Origin: JALSHZ01 sp964614535
GTDB lineage: Bacteria > Pseudomonadota > Gammaproteobacteria > UWMA-0217
NCBI GenBank assembly: GCA_964614535.1
Contig: CAZTOZ010000066.1
Span: forward strand, 1 to 14,865
Direction: 5' to 3'
Length of the DNA stretch: 14,865 nucleotides
Positions within the stretch are counted from its first letter, which is position 1. Every line of letters starts with the position of its first letter. The notes beneath the pieces were generated by a model. That model did not search any database. It saw only the letters and a list, made by a program, of their open reading frames with translations, and was not told where the DNA came from. Positions 1 through 6,295 of this stretch are shown one piece after another. Both the position numbers and the translations under genes were made by a program.

Positions 1-274
1 GCAGTATGTCGTCCCGGGGCTGTAACAGCAGCTGGCGCAGTGGCGTATCGAATTCGAACCACAGCTTCTCCTTCAATTCGAAACGCTCCAGCAGATACTC
101 GGCAAGGTTGTCCTCCGAGCGCGCATTGCGCAACAGCTTGCCGATGATCTTGCCGTTTTCGAGACGCTCTACCCAACTGGGGTGAATATAACGATTCGGG
201 TAGTAGTTGAATGCAGTTACCGCCAATAGCTGCGCCTTGTCGTCCGATATCACATGCACATTGTTCGCGCGCAT
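1..274 (-). CDS. sctK: SctK (YscK-family) T3SS sorting-platform protein, N-terminal part only
   Basis: The first 91 codons of a gene that runs off the left edge. The N-terminal stretch around residues 20-35 (AFNYYPNRYIHPSWVERL) resembles the F-x-P-x-x-Y-x-H-P-x-W element of YscK/PscK proteins. In the family, SctK links the cytoplasmic SctQ pods of the sorting platform to the inner-membrane ring protein SctD. The ATG at 274 has a strong GGGAGG ribosome site about 7 nt upstream, inside the end of sctJ, and lies 3 nt after the sctJ stop, so the two are translationally close. The J-K order is that of the Yersinia ysc operon. SctL would be expected next, outside the window. SctK is poorly conserved in sequence, so the call rests on both the motif and the gene order. 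Confidence 0.75.
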   Translation of the reverse strand, partial: MRANNVHVISDDKAQLLAVTAFNYYPNRYIHPSWVERLENGKIIGKLLRNARSEDNLAEYLLERFELKEKLWFEFDTPLRQLLLQPRDDIL

Positions 275-277
275 GGC

Positions 278-1171
278 CTACCTCCCCATTCTCTTGATGC
301 TCTTCATCATGCGCCCACCGGCCGCCATCGCCGAGCGGCCCACGGCCGCCGCCCCATCCGACGGTTTCGCCTCAGCCTGCTCTTCGCCAACCGTTGCCGA
401 TTGCCGCATCAGCAGATAGACAAGCCCCCCCAGCAAAACCGACACCAGCGCAACCAATCCCCAAAGAATGGCGCGCAACGTCCCCACCTGGCTCTTGGCA
501 ATCCGAATGCCGAGAAAGCTGGTCCACTGCCCATCCGAAGTAGACGAATAAGCAAGCTTGGCCGGCAGCATGACGAGGGAGACCTTGTCATAGGACAAGC
601 CCTCGATGCTTTTCTCGACGATGAACTTGATCTCCGACTTGATCTGATTGAGCTGGGAACCGGGAAGATACTTGATGAATACCGACGCGGACGATGGCTG
701 CACCTTGTCGGCAAAGGGATTGTTCTCCGGCAGCACCACATGCACCCGCGCGGTGATGACGCCATCGATCTGCGACAGCGTCTCCTCGACCTGTTCCGAC
801 AGCGCATAGATGTACCGGACCCGTTCTTCCAACGGTGACGAGATCAACCCATCCTTCTTGAAGATGTCGTCCACCCGTGAGAAGCGCTCACGCGGCAGAC
901 CGTGTTGCTGCAAGGTGTCGACGGCCAGGGAAATCTGCGACCGTTCGACCAGAATCGTGAATTTTCCGCTCTTCTTGTCACGCCCCTTGTCGGCGTCGAG
1001 CCCGCTGTTGATCAGCACCGACACCATGTTGTTGGCTTCGGTCTCATCGAGACCGCTGTAGAGCTCGGTCTTGCAGCCAGCAAGCAGCAGGACGAGAAGC
1101 GCAATCACCAGCAACCTGGTCACAATAAATGGTGAAATAAACCCTATCAAACCAGCTGTTCGCAAAGACAA
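278..1171 (-). CDS. sctJ: SctJ inner-membrane ring lipoprotein
   Basis: 297-residue member of the YscJ/PrgK/FliF-related family, which forms the inner MS-like ring of the injectisome. A signal peptide with lipobox LLLAGC puts the lipidated cysteine at residue 33. The ring-building domains follow: the early LYSGLDETEANNMVSVL segment, the linker, then the second domain with ARVHVVLPENNPF at about 141-153 and SASVFIKY at 161-168. A C-terminal transmembrane helix spans about 234-255, followed by a short Gly/Ala-rich cytoplasmic tail. The start is a TTG at 1171 with an AGGGGG ribosome site. An in-frame GTG at codon 17 would give a more ordinary lipoprotein signal peptide but has no visible ribosome site. 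It follows a 315-nt gap lacking a convincing gene. Confidence 0.95.
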   Translation of the reverse strand: MSLRTAGLIGFISPFIVTRLLVIALLVLLLAGCKTELYSGLDETEANNMVSVLINSGLDADKGRDKKSGKFTILVERSQISLAVDTLQQHGLPRERFSRVDDIFKKDGLISSPLEERVRYIYALSEQVEETLSQIDGVITARVHVVLPENNPFADKVQPSSASVFIKYLPGSQLNQIKSEIKFIVEKSIEGLSYDKVSLVMLPAKLAYSSTSDGQWTSFLGIRIAKSQVGTLRAILWGLVALVSVLLGGLVYLLMRQSATVGEEQAEAKPSDGAAAVGRSAMAAGGRMMKSIKRMGR

Positions 1172-1442
1172 GACTGCCCCCTGAAGATGACAACCACAGG
1201 CACCGGCGCCGCCCCATCCTTTGGAGCCCCGTGCGTTTTATATTTTGTTCTCCGTACCCAGCGCACTGTTCAACGGCCTACGGAATGGTTCGACTGCAAA
1301 CATGACGGCAAGTTCCCTGCCCAGTGCCGACCCGTCACACTTCCCTGCGCCAATCCCCGAGCCGAGGGGAGGCAAAGACGGCTCGTGGCATGTTCAGCGA
1401 TACAAACCGAGAACCCGACCAACCGTCCCCTGGATTCCCGTT

Positions 1443-1463
1443 CGGCTGGTTTCTACCCAGCCG
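1443..1463 (-). other. Stem-loop in the 315-nt gap between the 76-residue gene and sctJ
   Basis: CGGCTGG, a 7-nt loop and CCAGCCG form a perfect 7-bp stem about 24 nt after the stop of the upstream minus-strand gene. No T-run follows on the minus strand, so it is not a classical intrinsic terminator. It could be a processing or stabilising hairpin that separates sctJKL mRNA from the sctI part. The rest of the 1172-1486 gap contains no convincing ORF on either strand. An AT-rich patch at about 1238-1252 (ATATAAAAC on the minus strand) is the only promoter-like stretch I see, and it lacks a well-spaced -35 box. Confidence 0.35.
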
Positions 1464-1486
1464 CGGGAAAATCGATCCCGTATCCG

Positions 1487-1717
1487 CTACTCGATCTGAT
1501 CGATCATGCGAGCGACGACGGCAGCCAGCGCATCACCGTCGAGCCGGATGTCCCGACCACGACCGGGAAGCGGTGGCCTGCCCGGATCACCAAACATCCC
1601 ACCCCCCATTCTGGCGGAGAAGGTACCACCGGCAATGGTGCGCCTGAGCTTGTCACTGCTGTATAGATCGAGAATATTTTTCAGCGTCAGGCCATTGATA
1701 TTGATATTGTTAACCAT
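1487..1717 (-). CDS. Unrecognised 76-residue T3SS-operon protein
   Basis: I do not recognise this protein. The ATG at 1717 has a clear AGGAG ribosome site 8 nt upstream, and the gene lies between sctI and sctJ in the same direction, so it is probably real. The N-terminal third (NINGLTLKNILDLYSSDKL) is predicted helical. The middle is rich in Gly, Pro and Arg (GGGMFGDPGRPPLPGRGRD) and likely disordered, and a short C-terminal helix follows (ALAAVVARMIDQIE). No signal peptide or membrane segment is visible. The standard ysc order has nothing between I and J. Its small size would suit a secreted early substrate, a chaperone or a minor rod/needle component, but nothing in the sequence decides between them. 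Confidence 0.6.
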   Translation of the reverse strand: MVNNININGLTLKNILDLYSSDKLRRTIAGGTFSARMGGGMFGDPGRPPLPGRGRDIRLDGDALAAVVARMIDQIE

Positions 1718-1783
1718 TGAATCTCTCCTGCCTCATCGCAACCGAAATGCGACTTCCCATTTCTGGATACCGGCTTGACGGTG

Positions 1784-2407
1784 TTACTGACTCATAAACA
1801 ATGTGCGCAATCCCCGGCCTACTTGGGACACCGCCGAGGTCAGCACCTTCACCTTGGTCAACCAGAATTCGGTGCCCAGATACCACGCCGCCGAATCGCG
1901 CTGGTACTCGAGCCCTGCCGCATAGAATTCCGCATTCACCCGGTGTTGATTCTCCAGCTTTCGGGCCAGCTCCTCCACCTGCGCCTGCGGATCAGACGAC
2001 AACGTTGGCGTCACCCGCATCGACACATCGTCGACATTGCTGACATGGCCATCACGTTCCGCCACGCCACCGACGCCGCTGATGCCATGTCGCTCCAGAT
2101 AGCTGGAAAAGCTGGGCCACTGGGTGATTCGCCCGGTGATCTCACGATACCCCCCATCCATCTCTGCAACACCGGAGAGCACCCGCTCCAGCACGGTGGG
2201 ATCATCGCCGATCACCTCGCCACTCTCGACCGTTAGGCTGTCACCGATGACCAGCCGGTCGGCGGCAGAGCCGGGGAGCGGTTGCATCCCCTCCGTCGCG
2301 GGCGCATCGACCGGCCGCGTGGGATCTTCCGCCCCCTCGACACGCCCGACCGGCTCACGAAAATAGGACGCTCCCAACTGGCCGATTGCATCAATACCAT
2401 CGATCAT
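1784..2407 (-). CDS. sctI: SctI inner-rod protein with long N-terminal extension
   Basis: 207 residues. The C-terminal helix (KVLTSAVSQVGRGLRTLFMSQ at about 187-207), preceded by a helical segment from about 140, matches the YscI/PrgJ/EscI inner-rod pattern. Rod subunits polymerise inside the basal body and couple the export gate to the needle. I place the start at the ATG at 2407, which has an AGGTGA ribosome site about 6 nt upstream; an ATG at 2503 would overlap sctG and has no such site. Rod proteins are usually about 80-140 residues. This one has roughly 130 extra N-terminal residues (Gly/Asp/Pro-rich to about 60, then 'VLERVLSGVAEMDGGYREI') without a recognised domain. It sits directly downstream of sctG, as expected for ysc loci with yscH missing. 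Confidence 0.75.
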   Translation of the reverse strand: MIDGIDAIGQLGASYFREPVGRVEGAEDPTRPVDAPATEGMQPLPGSAADRLVIGDSLTVESGEVIGDDPTVLERVLSGVAEMDGGYREITGRITQWPSFSSYLERHGISGVGGVAERDGHVSNVDDVSMRVTPTLSSDPQAQVEELARKLENQHRVNAEFYAAGLEYQRDSAAWYLGTEFWLTKVKVLTSAVSQVGRGLRTLFMSQ

Positions 2408-2441
2408 CTCGTCACCTCGCAATAGCGCCGCGATATCATAT

Positions 2442-2813
2442 TCAGACCGCCATATAGACTTCGGCGATCTTCCTCTCGTCGGCATCACCATGTTCGCTGA
2501 CATCCCCTAGCCAAACCTTGGCATCGGCCTTATTGCCCATCTCCGTCAGGGCGATACCGAGAAAACATTTCGCCGTGGTGTTACCAGGATCGGCCTTCAG
2601 CACCTCATCCTGCAATATCGTCACCGCCTCGGCATAACGCGACGCGGAAATTCTCGCCACGGCAAGGCCAACCTTGACCGGGATACTCTCCTCGTTCATC
2701 GCATGCACCCCTTCCATGATGATCTCTCCCTGCGCGACATTACCCTTCAGGCACGCCATGTAACCCACTTCGGACAGTGCCTTGAGCATTTCGGGACTGG
2801 TGATTTCATCCAT
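2442..2813 (-). CDS. sctG: SctG-like TPR chaperone of the needle subunit
   Basis: 123 residues, all-helical, with TPR-like repeats: a first helical pair from about 10-40, a second centred on 'VGLAVARISASRYAEAVTILQDEVLKADPGN' (about 48-78), and a third 'AKCFLGIALTEMGNKADAKVWL'. In Ysc systems YscG/PscG binds the C-terminal helix of the needle protein together with YscE, keeping it monomeric in the cytoplasm. Position (after sctE and the sctF-position gene, before sctI) and length fit that family; sequence similarity alone would also allow a HrpB1/HrpK-like TPR protein. The ATG at 2813 starts MDEITSPEM; the upstream bases hold only a weak purine-rich site (GGAG about 10 nt away). Confidence 0.65.
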   Translation of the reverse strand: MDEITSPEMLKALSEVGYMACLKGNVAQGEIIMEGVHAMNEESIPVKVGLAVARISASRYAEAVTILQDEVLKADPGNTTAKCFLGIALTEMGNKADAKVWLGDVSEHGDADERKIAEVYMAV

Positions 2814-2957
2814 CGGAAAAACTCCTGGAAATTATGAAAGTTGGAGGGGCACATCATCCGCAACCCACCCATCGATAAAATACGTCAGTCTTAGAGAAGC
2901 AGCCCACACCCACGCGCCGGTGGAATTTCCGCTCCGCACCGAGATGGAGGCGGGACA

Positions 2958-2970
2958 CCCCCAACGGGGG
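2958..2970 (-). other. Small GC hairpin downstream of the sctF-position gene
   Basis: CCCCC-AAC-GGGGG lies 25 nt after the stop at 2995 in the 181-nt gap before sctG. There is no T-tract. It could be an mRNA-stabilising or partial termination hairpin, which would allow a higher level of the upstream small protein than of the downstream genes (inference). Confidence 0.25.
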
Positions 2971-2994
2971 AATGGGCCACACCTACGCTAGGAC

Positions 2995-3216
2995 CTACTG
3001 TGCGATCTGTTGCGATTGCCGCTCAGTCATTCGGCTGATCGCCTCACCGACATCGGCCATGCGCTCGATACCTGCCTTCTGCATATCGAACTTGATCTTT
3101 TCGATCGTGGATTTCTGCTGATATTCCAGTGCCTGCGCCTGAATGGCCGTTTGTGAGGCCAGCAGGTCTTTCCACTGCGTTGCCGCTTCGGCTATCGGAT
3201 TAGATAGATCTGGCAT
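2995..3216 (-). CDS. Small helical protein at the sctF (needle) position, identity uncertain
   Basis: 73 residues from the ATG at 3216, chosen because a GAGGA ribosome site lies about 9 nt upstream; an ATG at 3231 has none. The position between sctE and sctG is where the needle gene sctF sits in ysc-type operons, and the size fits (needle proteins about 70-85 residues). The protein is almost entirely helical. However, it lacks the usual needle features: no central N-P turn between two helices, no hydrophobic C-terminal helix ending in I/F-rich residues; instead it ends polar (RMTERQSQQIAQ). It may be a divergent needle subunit, or an unrelated small T3SS protein with the needle gene elsewhere. 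Long gaps on both sides (305 and 181 nt) suggest its own expression control. Confidence 0.55.
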   Translation of the reverse strand: MPDLSNPIAEAATQWKDLLASQTAIQAQALEYQQKSTIEKIKFDMQKAGIERMADVGEAISRMTERQSQQIAQ

Positions 3217-3285
3217 TGTATGATTCCTCATCTGTTGTCAATTTTGGCAAAAGAATGGCCCATCCTGTACCGTTCACCGCCCATC

Positions 3286-3329
3286 TTTGAAATGCTGATA
3301 CCACATTTCGGAGTGACTGGCATTTCAAA
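3286..3329. promoter_or_regulatory. Perfect 10-bp inverted repeat upstream of the sctF-position gene
   Basis: TTTGAAATGC (3286-3295) and its exact complement GCATTTCAAA (3320-3329) are separated by 24 nt, so the arm centres are 34 bp apart, about three helical turns. The arms are AT-rich against a GC-rich background and begin about 70 nt upstream of the ATG at 3216. A dimeric or looping transcription-factor site is the simplest reading; a large-loop RNA hairpin is the alternative. The rest of the 305-nt gap 3217-3521 has no convincing gene. Confidence 0.4.
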
Positions 3330-3521
3330 TACCTTACACCGGCCTTCACCGATGCCGGCACATCCCTGCGCCAGACTTGGACCCGGCAACAATCGTTACC
3401 GGATCAACAATATGATGACGCCGAATGATGACACCGGTTGGCGACGACCCAATGTCGATCCCCCAAAGTCGGCCCACCATGCAAGACATCGAACGATTCG
3501 CATGCCCCCGCGTGCATCCCC

Positions 3522-3761
3522 TCAGCCCCGCTGACGCCAACGCGCCCACATCTCGTCGACCACCTGGGCAGCGGCATCGAGGGCCTGCGAATATTTCAAC
3601 AGACGCTGGTACCGCTCGGGCGCAACGCCACGATTGATCACCGCCTTGACCTCCTGCGCCTGTTGCAGAAAATCATTCTTGAGCCTCTCCCTCACCTCTC
3701 CACTGACGTCCTCGGCCAAGGCCTTTTCCAGCGCCATGTGCGCTTCCAGAGTCTGGGTCAT
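3522..3761 (-). CDS. sctE: SctE (YscE/PscE-like) needle co-chaperone
   Basis: 79 residues, two helices joined by the turn 'NRGVAPERYQRL' at about 43-54, closely matching the PscE pattern 'ARGACPEQFQFL' followed by a second amphipathic helix. In Pseudomonas and Yersinia, SctE pairs with SctG to hold the needle subunit SctF in a soluble 1:1:1 complex. The ATG at 3761 has a GGAGGA ribosome site inside the end of sctD and begins 3 nt after the sctD stop. The D-E order is that of the ysc operon. Its presence together with the SctG-like protein implies a Ysc-type needle chaperone system, although the needle protein itself is not obvious. Confidence 0.75.
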   Translation of the reverse strand: MTQTLEAHMALEKALAEDVSGEVRERLKNDFLQQAQEVKAVINRGVAPERYQRLLKYSQALDAAAQVVDEMWARWRQRG

Positions 3762-3764
3762 CGG

Positions 3765-5111
3765 TTATTCCTCCAACAAGTACTCTATGGTATTACCATC
3801 CCGTGCCAGCAGAATCCGATCCGCCAATATCTTACGGATGACGAACCCCTCGCCGATATACGATCCCTCGGTGTATTTTCGCCCATCCCGGGTGACGAGA
3901 TAGGAGATGTCATCACCGATACTGATGCTGCGAATCGGGATATAAAGTTTTTTCTTTTTCGCCGCTGCCGTCTGCACGAACGGCGGCTCATCGAGATACA
4001 GGCGCCGGTAGTCGTCCACCAACGACTCCCATCGCATCTGATCGTCCTCTGTCAATAGAGCACCGCTGACGATCAAAGTTCCGTCTCGAACGACCACCTT
4101 CAATTTGTCCTGCAAGCCCTTTTCCACCAGTAAGGCCCGTAGCGCCTCGATCCGCGTTTCGATCGGATCGACGGCCTGATGGTCGATCGAGGAGACGCCG
4201 GGAACATCGGCCTTCACAGTAGCCAGGGCTCCCTTCCAACGACTCTCGTCTTCATAGTACCCGCTCATGACCAGTTGACCCGGCTCGGCGCCGTCACCAC
4301 TGCGCACACGCACGTGGCGAACACCCATCGCCCCGAGAATCGAGGTCGCCGACTCGGCCAGCGCCGACGGATTCCAGATAGCCACCGGAACATCGATTCC
4401 ACGTTCCGCCAGGGCACGCTCCAGCTTGACCCTGTCGGCCTCGTTCCGCAGATAGCCGGTGATCATCGGCCGGCCATCGTCATCCTCGACGATGCGCACC
4501 CGATCCCCGAGCCCCTGCCCGGCAATGGTCTCACGGATCACATCCCGCGCCTGCGTCGAGTCACCCCCGCCGGAGACACCGCCAAACGTGGCAAGCAACA
4601 TCAGTCCCACCAATATCCCCCATCCCATCCCCACCCACTTGAGCCAGGGGTAGGCGGCAGTCAGGGCAGCAAGGCGCCGTCGAAACACCGCCAAGACGCT
4701 GTCGGACGACGACTCCCCCGTGCCCGCCGAGCTGGCCACCCGACGAATCATCGGCAGACCGATCACTGGCCACTGGGCATCGGCCGGACCAAGCGCGAAA
4801 TGAGTAGTGCCCAGAGTGATGACGCGGTAGTCGTCGATCCGGGTCTCCCGCGCGGGGATCTCCTTCCCGTCGACATGGACCGGCAACGTCAGCGGGGTGA
4901 CGAAAACACCATCGGCATCGATGCGGATCTTCAAATGGGTGTCTGCCACGGTACGATCGTTGACAATCAGGTCGTTGCCGACATCCCGGCCTATCAGGTA
5001 TTCCCCTGCATCCAACGAGATCTCCGCACCCATCGACGGCCCGGAGAACATCTTCAGCAAACGGCGCTGCGAGTCTTTTCTCGAGGCAAAGCGATTTCCG
5101 ATAATGGCCAT
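3765..5111 (-). CDS. sctD: SctD inner-membrane ring protein
   Basis: 448 residues. A cytoplasmic FHA-like domain spans about 17-110 (LLKMFSGPSMGAEISL, then YLIGRDVGNDLIVNDRTVADTHL). A linker follows, then one transmembrane helix at about 158-178 (LKWVGMGWGILVGLMLLATF). The rest is periplasmic, with tandem BON-like ring modules such as 'VRIVEDDDGRPMITGYLRNEADRVKLERAL'. SctD forms the outer of the two inner-membrane rings, contacting SctK inside and SctC in the periplasm. The length is close to the YscD family's. The ATG at 5111 has no strong ribosome site. An ATG at 5051 lies 2 nt after the stop of an overlapping small ORF but would remove the first FHA strand, so I keep 5111. Confidence 0.9.
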   Translation of the reverse strand: MAIIGNRFASRKDSQRRLLKMFSGPSMGAEISLDAGEYLIGRDVGNDLIVNDRTVADTHLKIRIDADGVFVTPLTLPVHVDGKEIPARETRIDDYRVITLGTTHFALGPADAQWPVIGLPMIRRVASSAGTGESSSDSVLAVFRRRLAALTAAYPWLKWVGMGWGILVGLMLLATFGGVSGGGDSTQARDVIRETIAGQGLGDRVRIVEDDDGRPMITGYLRNEADRVKLERALAERGIDVPVAIWNPSALAESATSILGAMGVRHVRVRSGDGAEPGQLVMSGYYEDESRWKGALATVKADVPGVSSIDHQAVDPIETRIEALRALLVEKGLQDKLKVVVRDGTLIVSGALLTEDDQMRWESLVDDYRRLYLDEPPFVQTAAAKKKKLYIPIRSISIGDDISYLVTRDGRKYTEGSYIGEGFVIRKILADRILLARDGNTIEYLLEE

Positions 5112-5251
5112 AGTACTTTTTGTTTCACAGACAGTATTGACACCCCGACCATGAATCCAACGATACTGGTCGTTACGGTGAACTTGATTTCTCCACTCGC
5201 CACTCTTCGCAGCAGGGCAATAGAGTGTTGCCGCGACCAGATGCGCAACAC
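5054..5251 (-). CDS. Possible 65-residue single-pass membrane protein between sctC1 and sctD
   Basis: The 218-nt gap between the secretin-domain gene and sctD contains a frame open from before the sctC1 stop to 5054. A GTG at 5251 (preceded by GGGATGAG) gives 65 residues with a hydrophobic segment at about 24-43 (KFTVTTSIVGFMVGVSILSV) flanked by basic residues. The frame upstream of the GTG encodes a Trp-rich stretch (YRQWWFTTRSWWDEV) but no standard start codon. The ORF overlaps the sctD start by 58 nt in another frame, and its TGA lies 2 nt before an in-frame sctD ATG. This could be translational coupling or a chance frame. I do not recognise the protein. Confidence 0.35.
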   Translation of the reverse strand: MLRIWSRQHSIALLRRVASGEIKFTVTTSIVGFMVGVSILSVKQKVLWPLSEIALPREKTRSAVC

Positions 5252-5328
5252 CTCATCCCACCAGCTCCGTGTCGTGAACCACCATTGGCGGTAGCCCGTT
5301 GACAGACAATAAATTGATAACTTCCCTA

Positions 5329-5991
5329 CTACCGCCGCGGCGCTCTCACCATCACCGAGCCGGTTTCCAGATTGACCACCTCATAGGTCGGATATTCCTC
5401 CGTATTCGGCGGGCTGGAACTGAAATTGACGACGCCACCCTCATCCTTCCAGCGGTAGACCACGGTCCCAGCCGAGGCCGGCGACTGTATATCCATCGCC
5501 CGCGCCGTCTCCATCACCAGCGTGACGTAGCGGGGCGGACCGGAAAAATAGATGAACCCGTCCGACTCCGACACCTTCCAGCTGAAACGAGGATCGTAGA
5601 TCCCGAGCCGTTTCAGCAACTCAGTAAAATCAGCGACCGGAAGATTCACCATTTTCAGTGTGGCGGTCTTGGTCTCATCCATCCGGTAGACAAACAGCGC
5701 ATGACCGTCGTAATACCAAGTGAGCTGATACAGCCTCGCCAACCGGTCGAGCGCCTCCTGCGGCGGTAGATTGTCGAAGCGAAGATTCACCTCACCCTTT
5801 ATCTTAGAGCTGACGACCACCGGAATGCCCTGAAAAGCCATCAGATCCTTTACTATGTCGGCCACCTCCTCGCCGCGTGAATAGTGCGAATACCGCTCCG
5901 TCTTCCAGTCAATAGCCTCTCCGTTCACGCCCTGAGCCCAGGACACCACCATCAGCGCAACCGTCAGCACCAGCCGTTTTTTCCATTTCAT
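5329..5991 (-). CDS. SctC1-like stand-alone secretin N0-N1 protein with DUF4124-like tail
   Basis: 220 residues. The signal peptide (MKWKKRLVLTVALMVVSWAQG) is cleaved near 24. An N0 domain (about 27-105) matches YscC, including 'LARLYQLTWYYDGHALFVY'. An N1 domain (about 108-168) includes 'LLKRLGIYDPRFSW' and 'YFSGPPRYVTLVMETARAMD'. YscC would then continue through a further N-domain into the outer-membrane barrel. Here residues 177-210 (VVYRWKDEGGVVNFSSSPP...) instead resemble DUF4124, a small domain of exported proteobacterial proteins, and the gene stops. Other frames downstream do not encode secretin, so this is not a simple frameshift. Rhizobial systems split their secretin into RhcC1/NolW and RhcC2; this looks like an analogous RhcC1. 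The C-terminal half must be elsewhere. First gene of the minus-strand operon. Confidence 0.85.
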   Translation of the reverse strand: MKWKKRLVLTVALMVVSWAQGVNGEAIDWKTERYSHYSRGEEVADIVKDLMAFQGIPVVVSSKIKGEVNLRFDNLPPQEALDRLARLYQLTWYYDGHALFVYRMDETKTATLKMVNLPVADFTELLKRLGIYDPRFSWKVSESDGFIYFSGPPRYVTLVMETARAMDIQSPASAGTVVYRWKDEGGVVNFSSSPPNTEEYPTYEVVNLETGSVMVRAPRR

Positions 5992-6055
5992 TGCGATTCA
6001 GACTCCGCCGTCCAGATTCAAGCGATACGGGCACAAGCATGAATCGGGCAACGAT

Positions 6056-6079
6056 GATCACGCCTGAACCCACGTGATC
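6056..6079. promoter_or_regulatory. Operator-like perfect inverted repeat upstream of sctC1
   Basis: GATCACG (6056-6062), 10 nt, then CGTGATC (6073-6079). The perfect 7-bp arms have centres 17 bp apart, the geometry of a dimeric helix-turn-helix site. It lies 64-88 nt upstream of the sctC1 start, where it could control the minus-strand operon. The protein that would bind it is unknown. The remainder of the 5992-6503 divergent region has no gene other than the doubtful small ORF at 6296. Confidence 0.4.
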
Positions 6080-6266
6080 CGTTCGACGCCGGGACCGCAC
6101 AATGGTTCCCTCTCCTACGGCAGCGGTTCGAATCCATCACATTTCACCGTCAAACGGCGCACCACGACTCTTCGACGACGGTCCATCGACAAAACGACAC
6201 GGACAGCCCGGAAATGGTGATTCGATTATTGGGAGAAGCACCGGCGAGACGCAATCAGGCATTGGA

Positions 6267-6284
6267 CCTACGACTTTAGTATGA
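6267..6284 (+). promoter_or_regulatory. Regulon motif copy 1, upstream of the STAS-sctXYVNO operon
   Basis: CCTACGACTTTAGTATGA. It shares the 17-base pattern CTACGACYTTNGTATGA with copies at 14019 and 14606, and has imperfect dyad symmetry (TAC...GTA) typical of LuxR/NarL-type dimer sites. It lies about 220 nt upstream of the first gene of the plus-strand operon and about 280 nt from the divergent sctC1 start, so it could act on either side. Confidence 0.6.
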
Positions 6285-6295
6285 GGCCGAAAGCC

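Noticed and set aside
254..838. 194-codon plus-strand ORF opposite sctJ
   Set aside because: Shadow of sctJ; charged, compositionally odd translation with no domain.
2983..3000. CCTACGCTAGGACCTAC as a fourth copy of the regulon motif
   Set aside because: Only the first five bases agree; the GTATGA half is absent.
3346..3549. 67-codon minus-strand ORF in the gap before the sctF-position gene
   Set aside because: It overlaps the end of sctE, has no ribosome site, and its translation is Cys/Arg/Gly-rich without domain features.
5164..5184. Minus-strand ACGACCAGTAT resembling part of the regulon motif
   Set aside because: The half-sites are two bases too close together and the outer bases do not match.
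4179..5294. 371-codon plus-strand ORF opposite sctD
   Set aside because: It lies antisense to the well-supported sctD; its translation is low-complexity His/Arg/Gly/Pro-rich and matches no domain.
5112..5331. Frameshift or stop-codon readthrough linking the short secretin gene to a C-terminal secretin half
   Set aside because: Translating the downstream DNA in other frames gives no secretin-like sequence, and the tail before the stop looks like its own domain.
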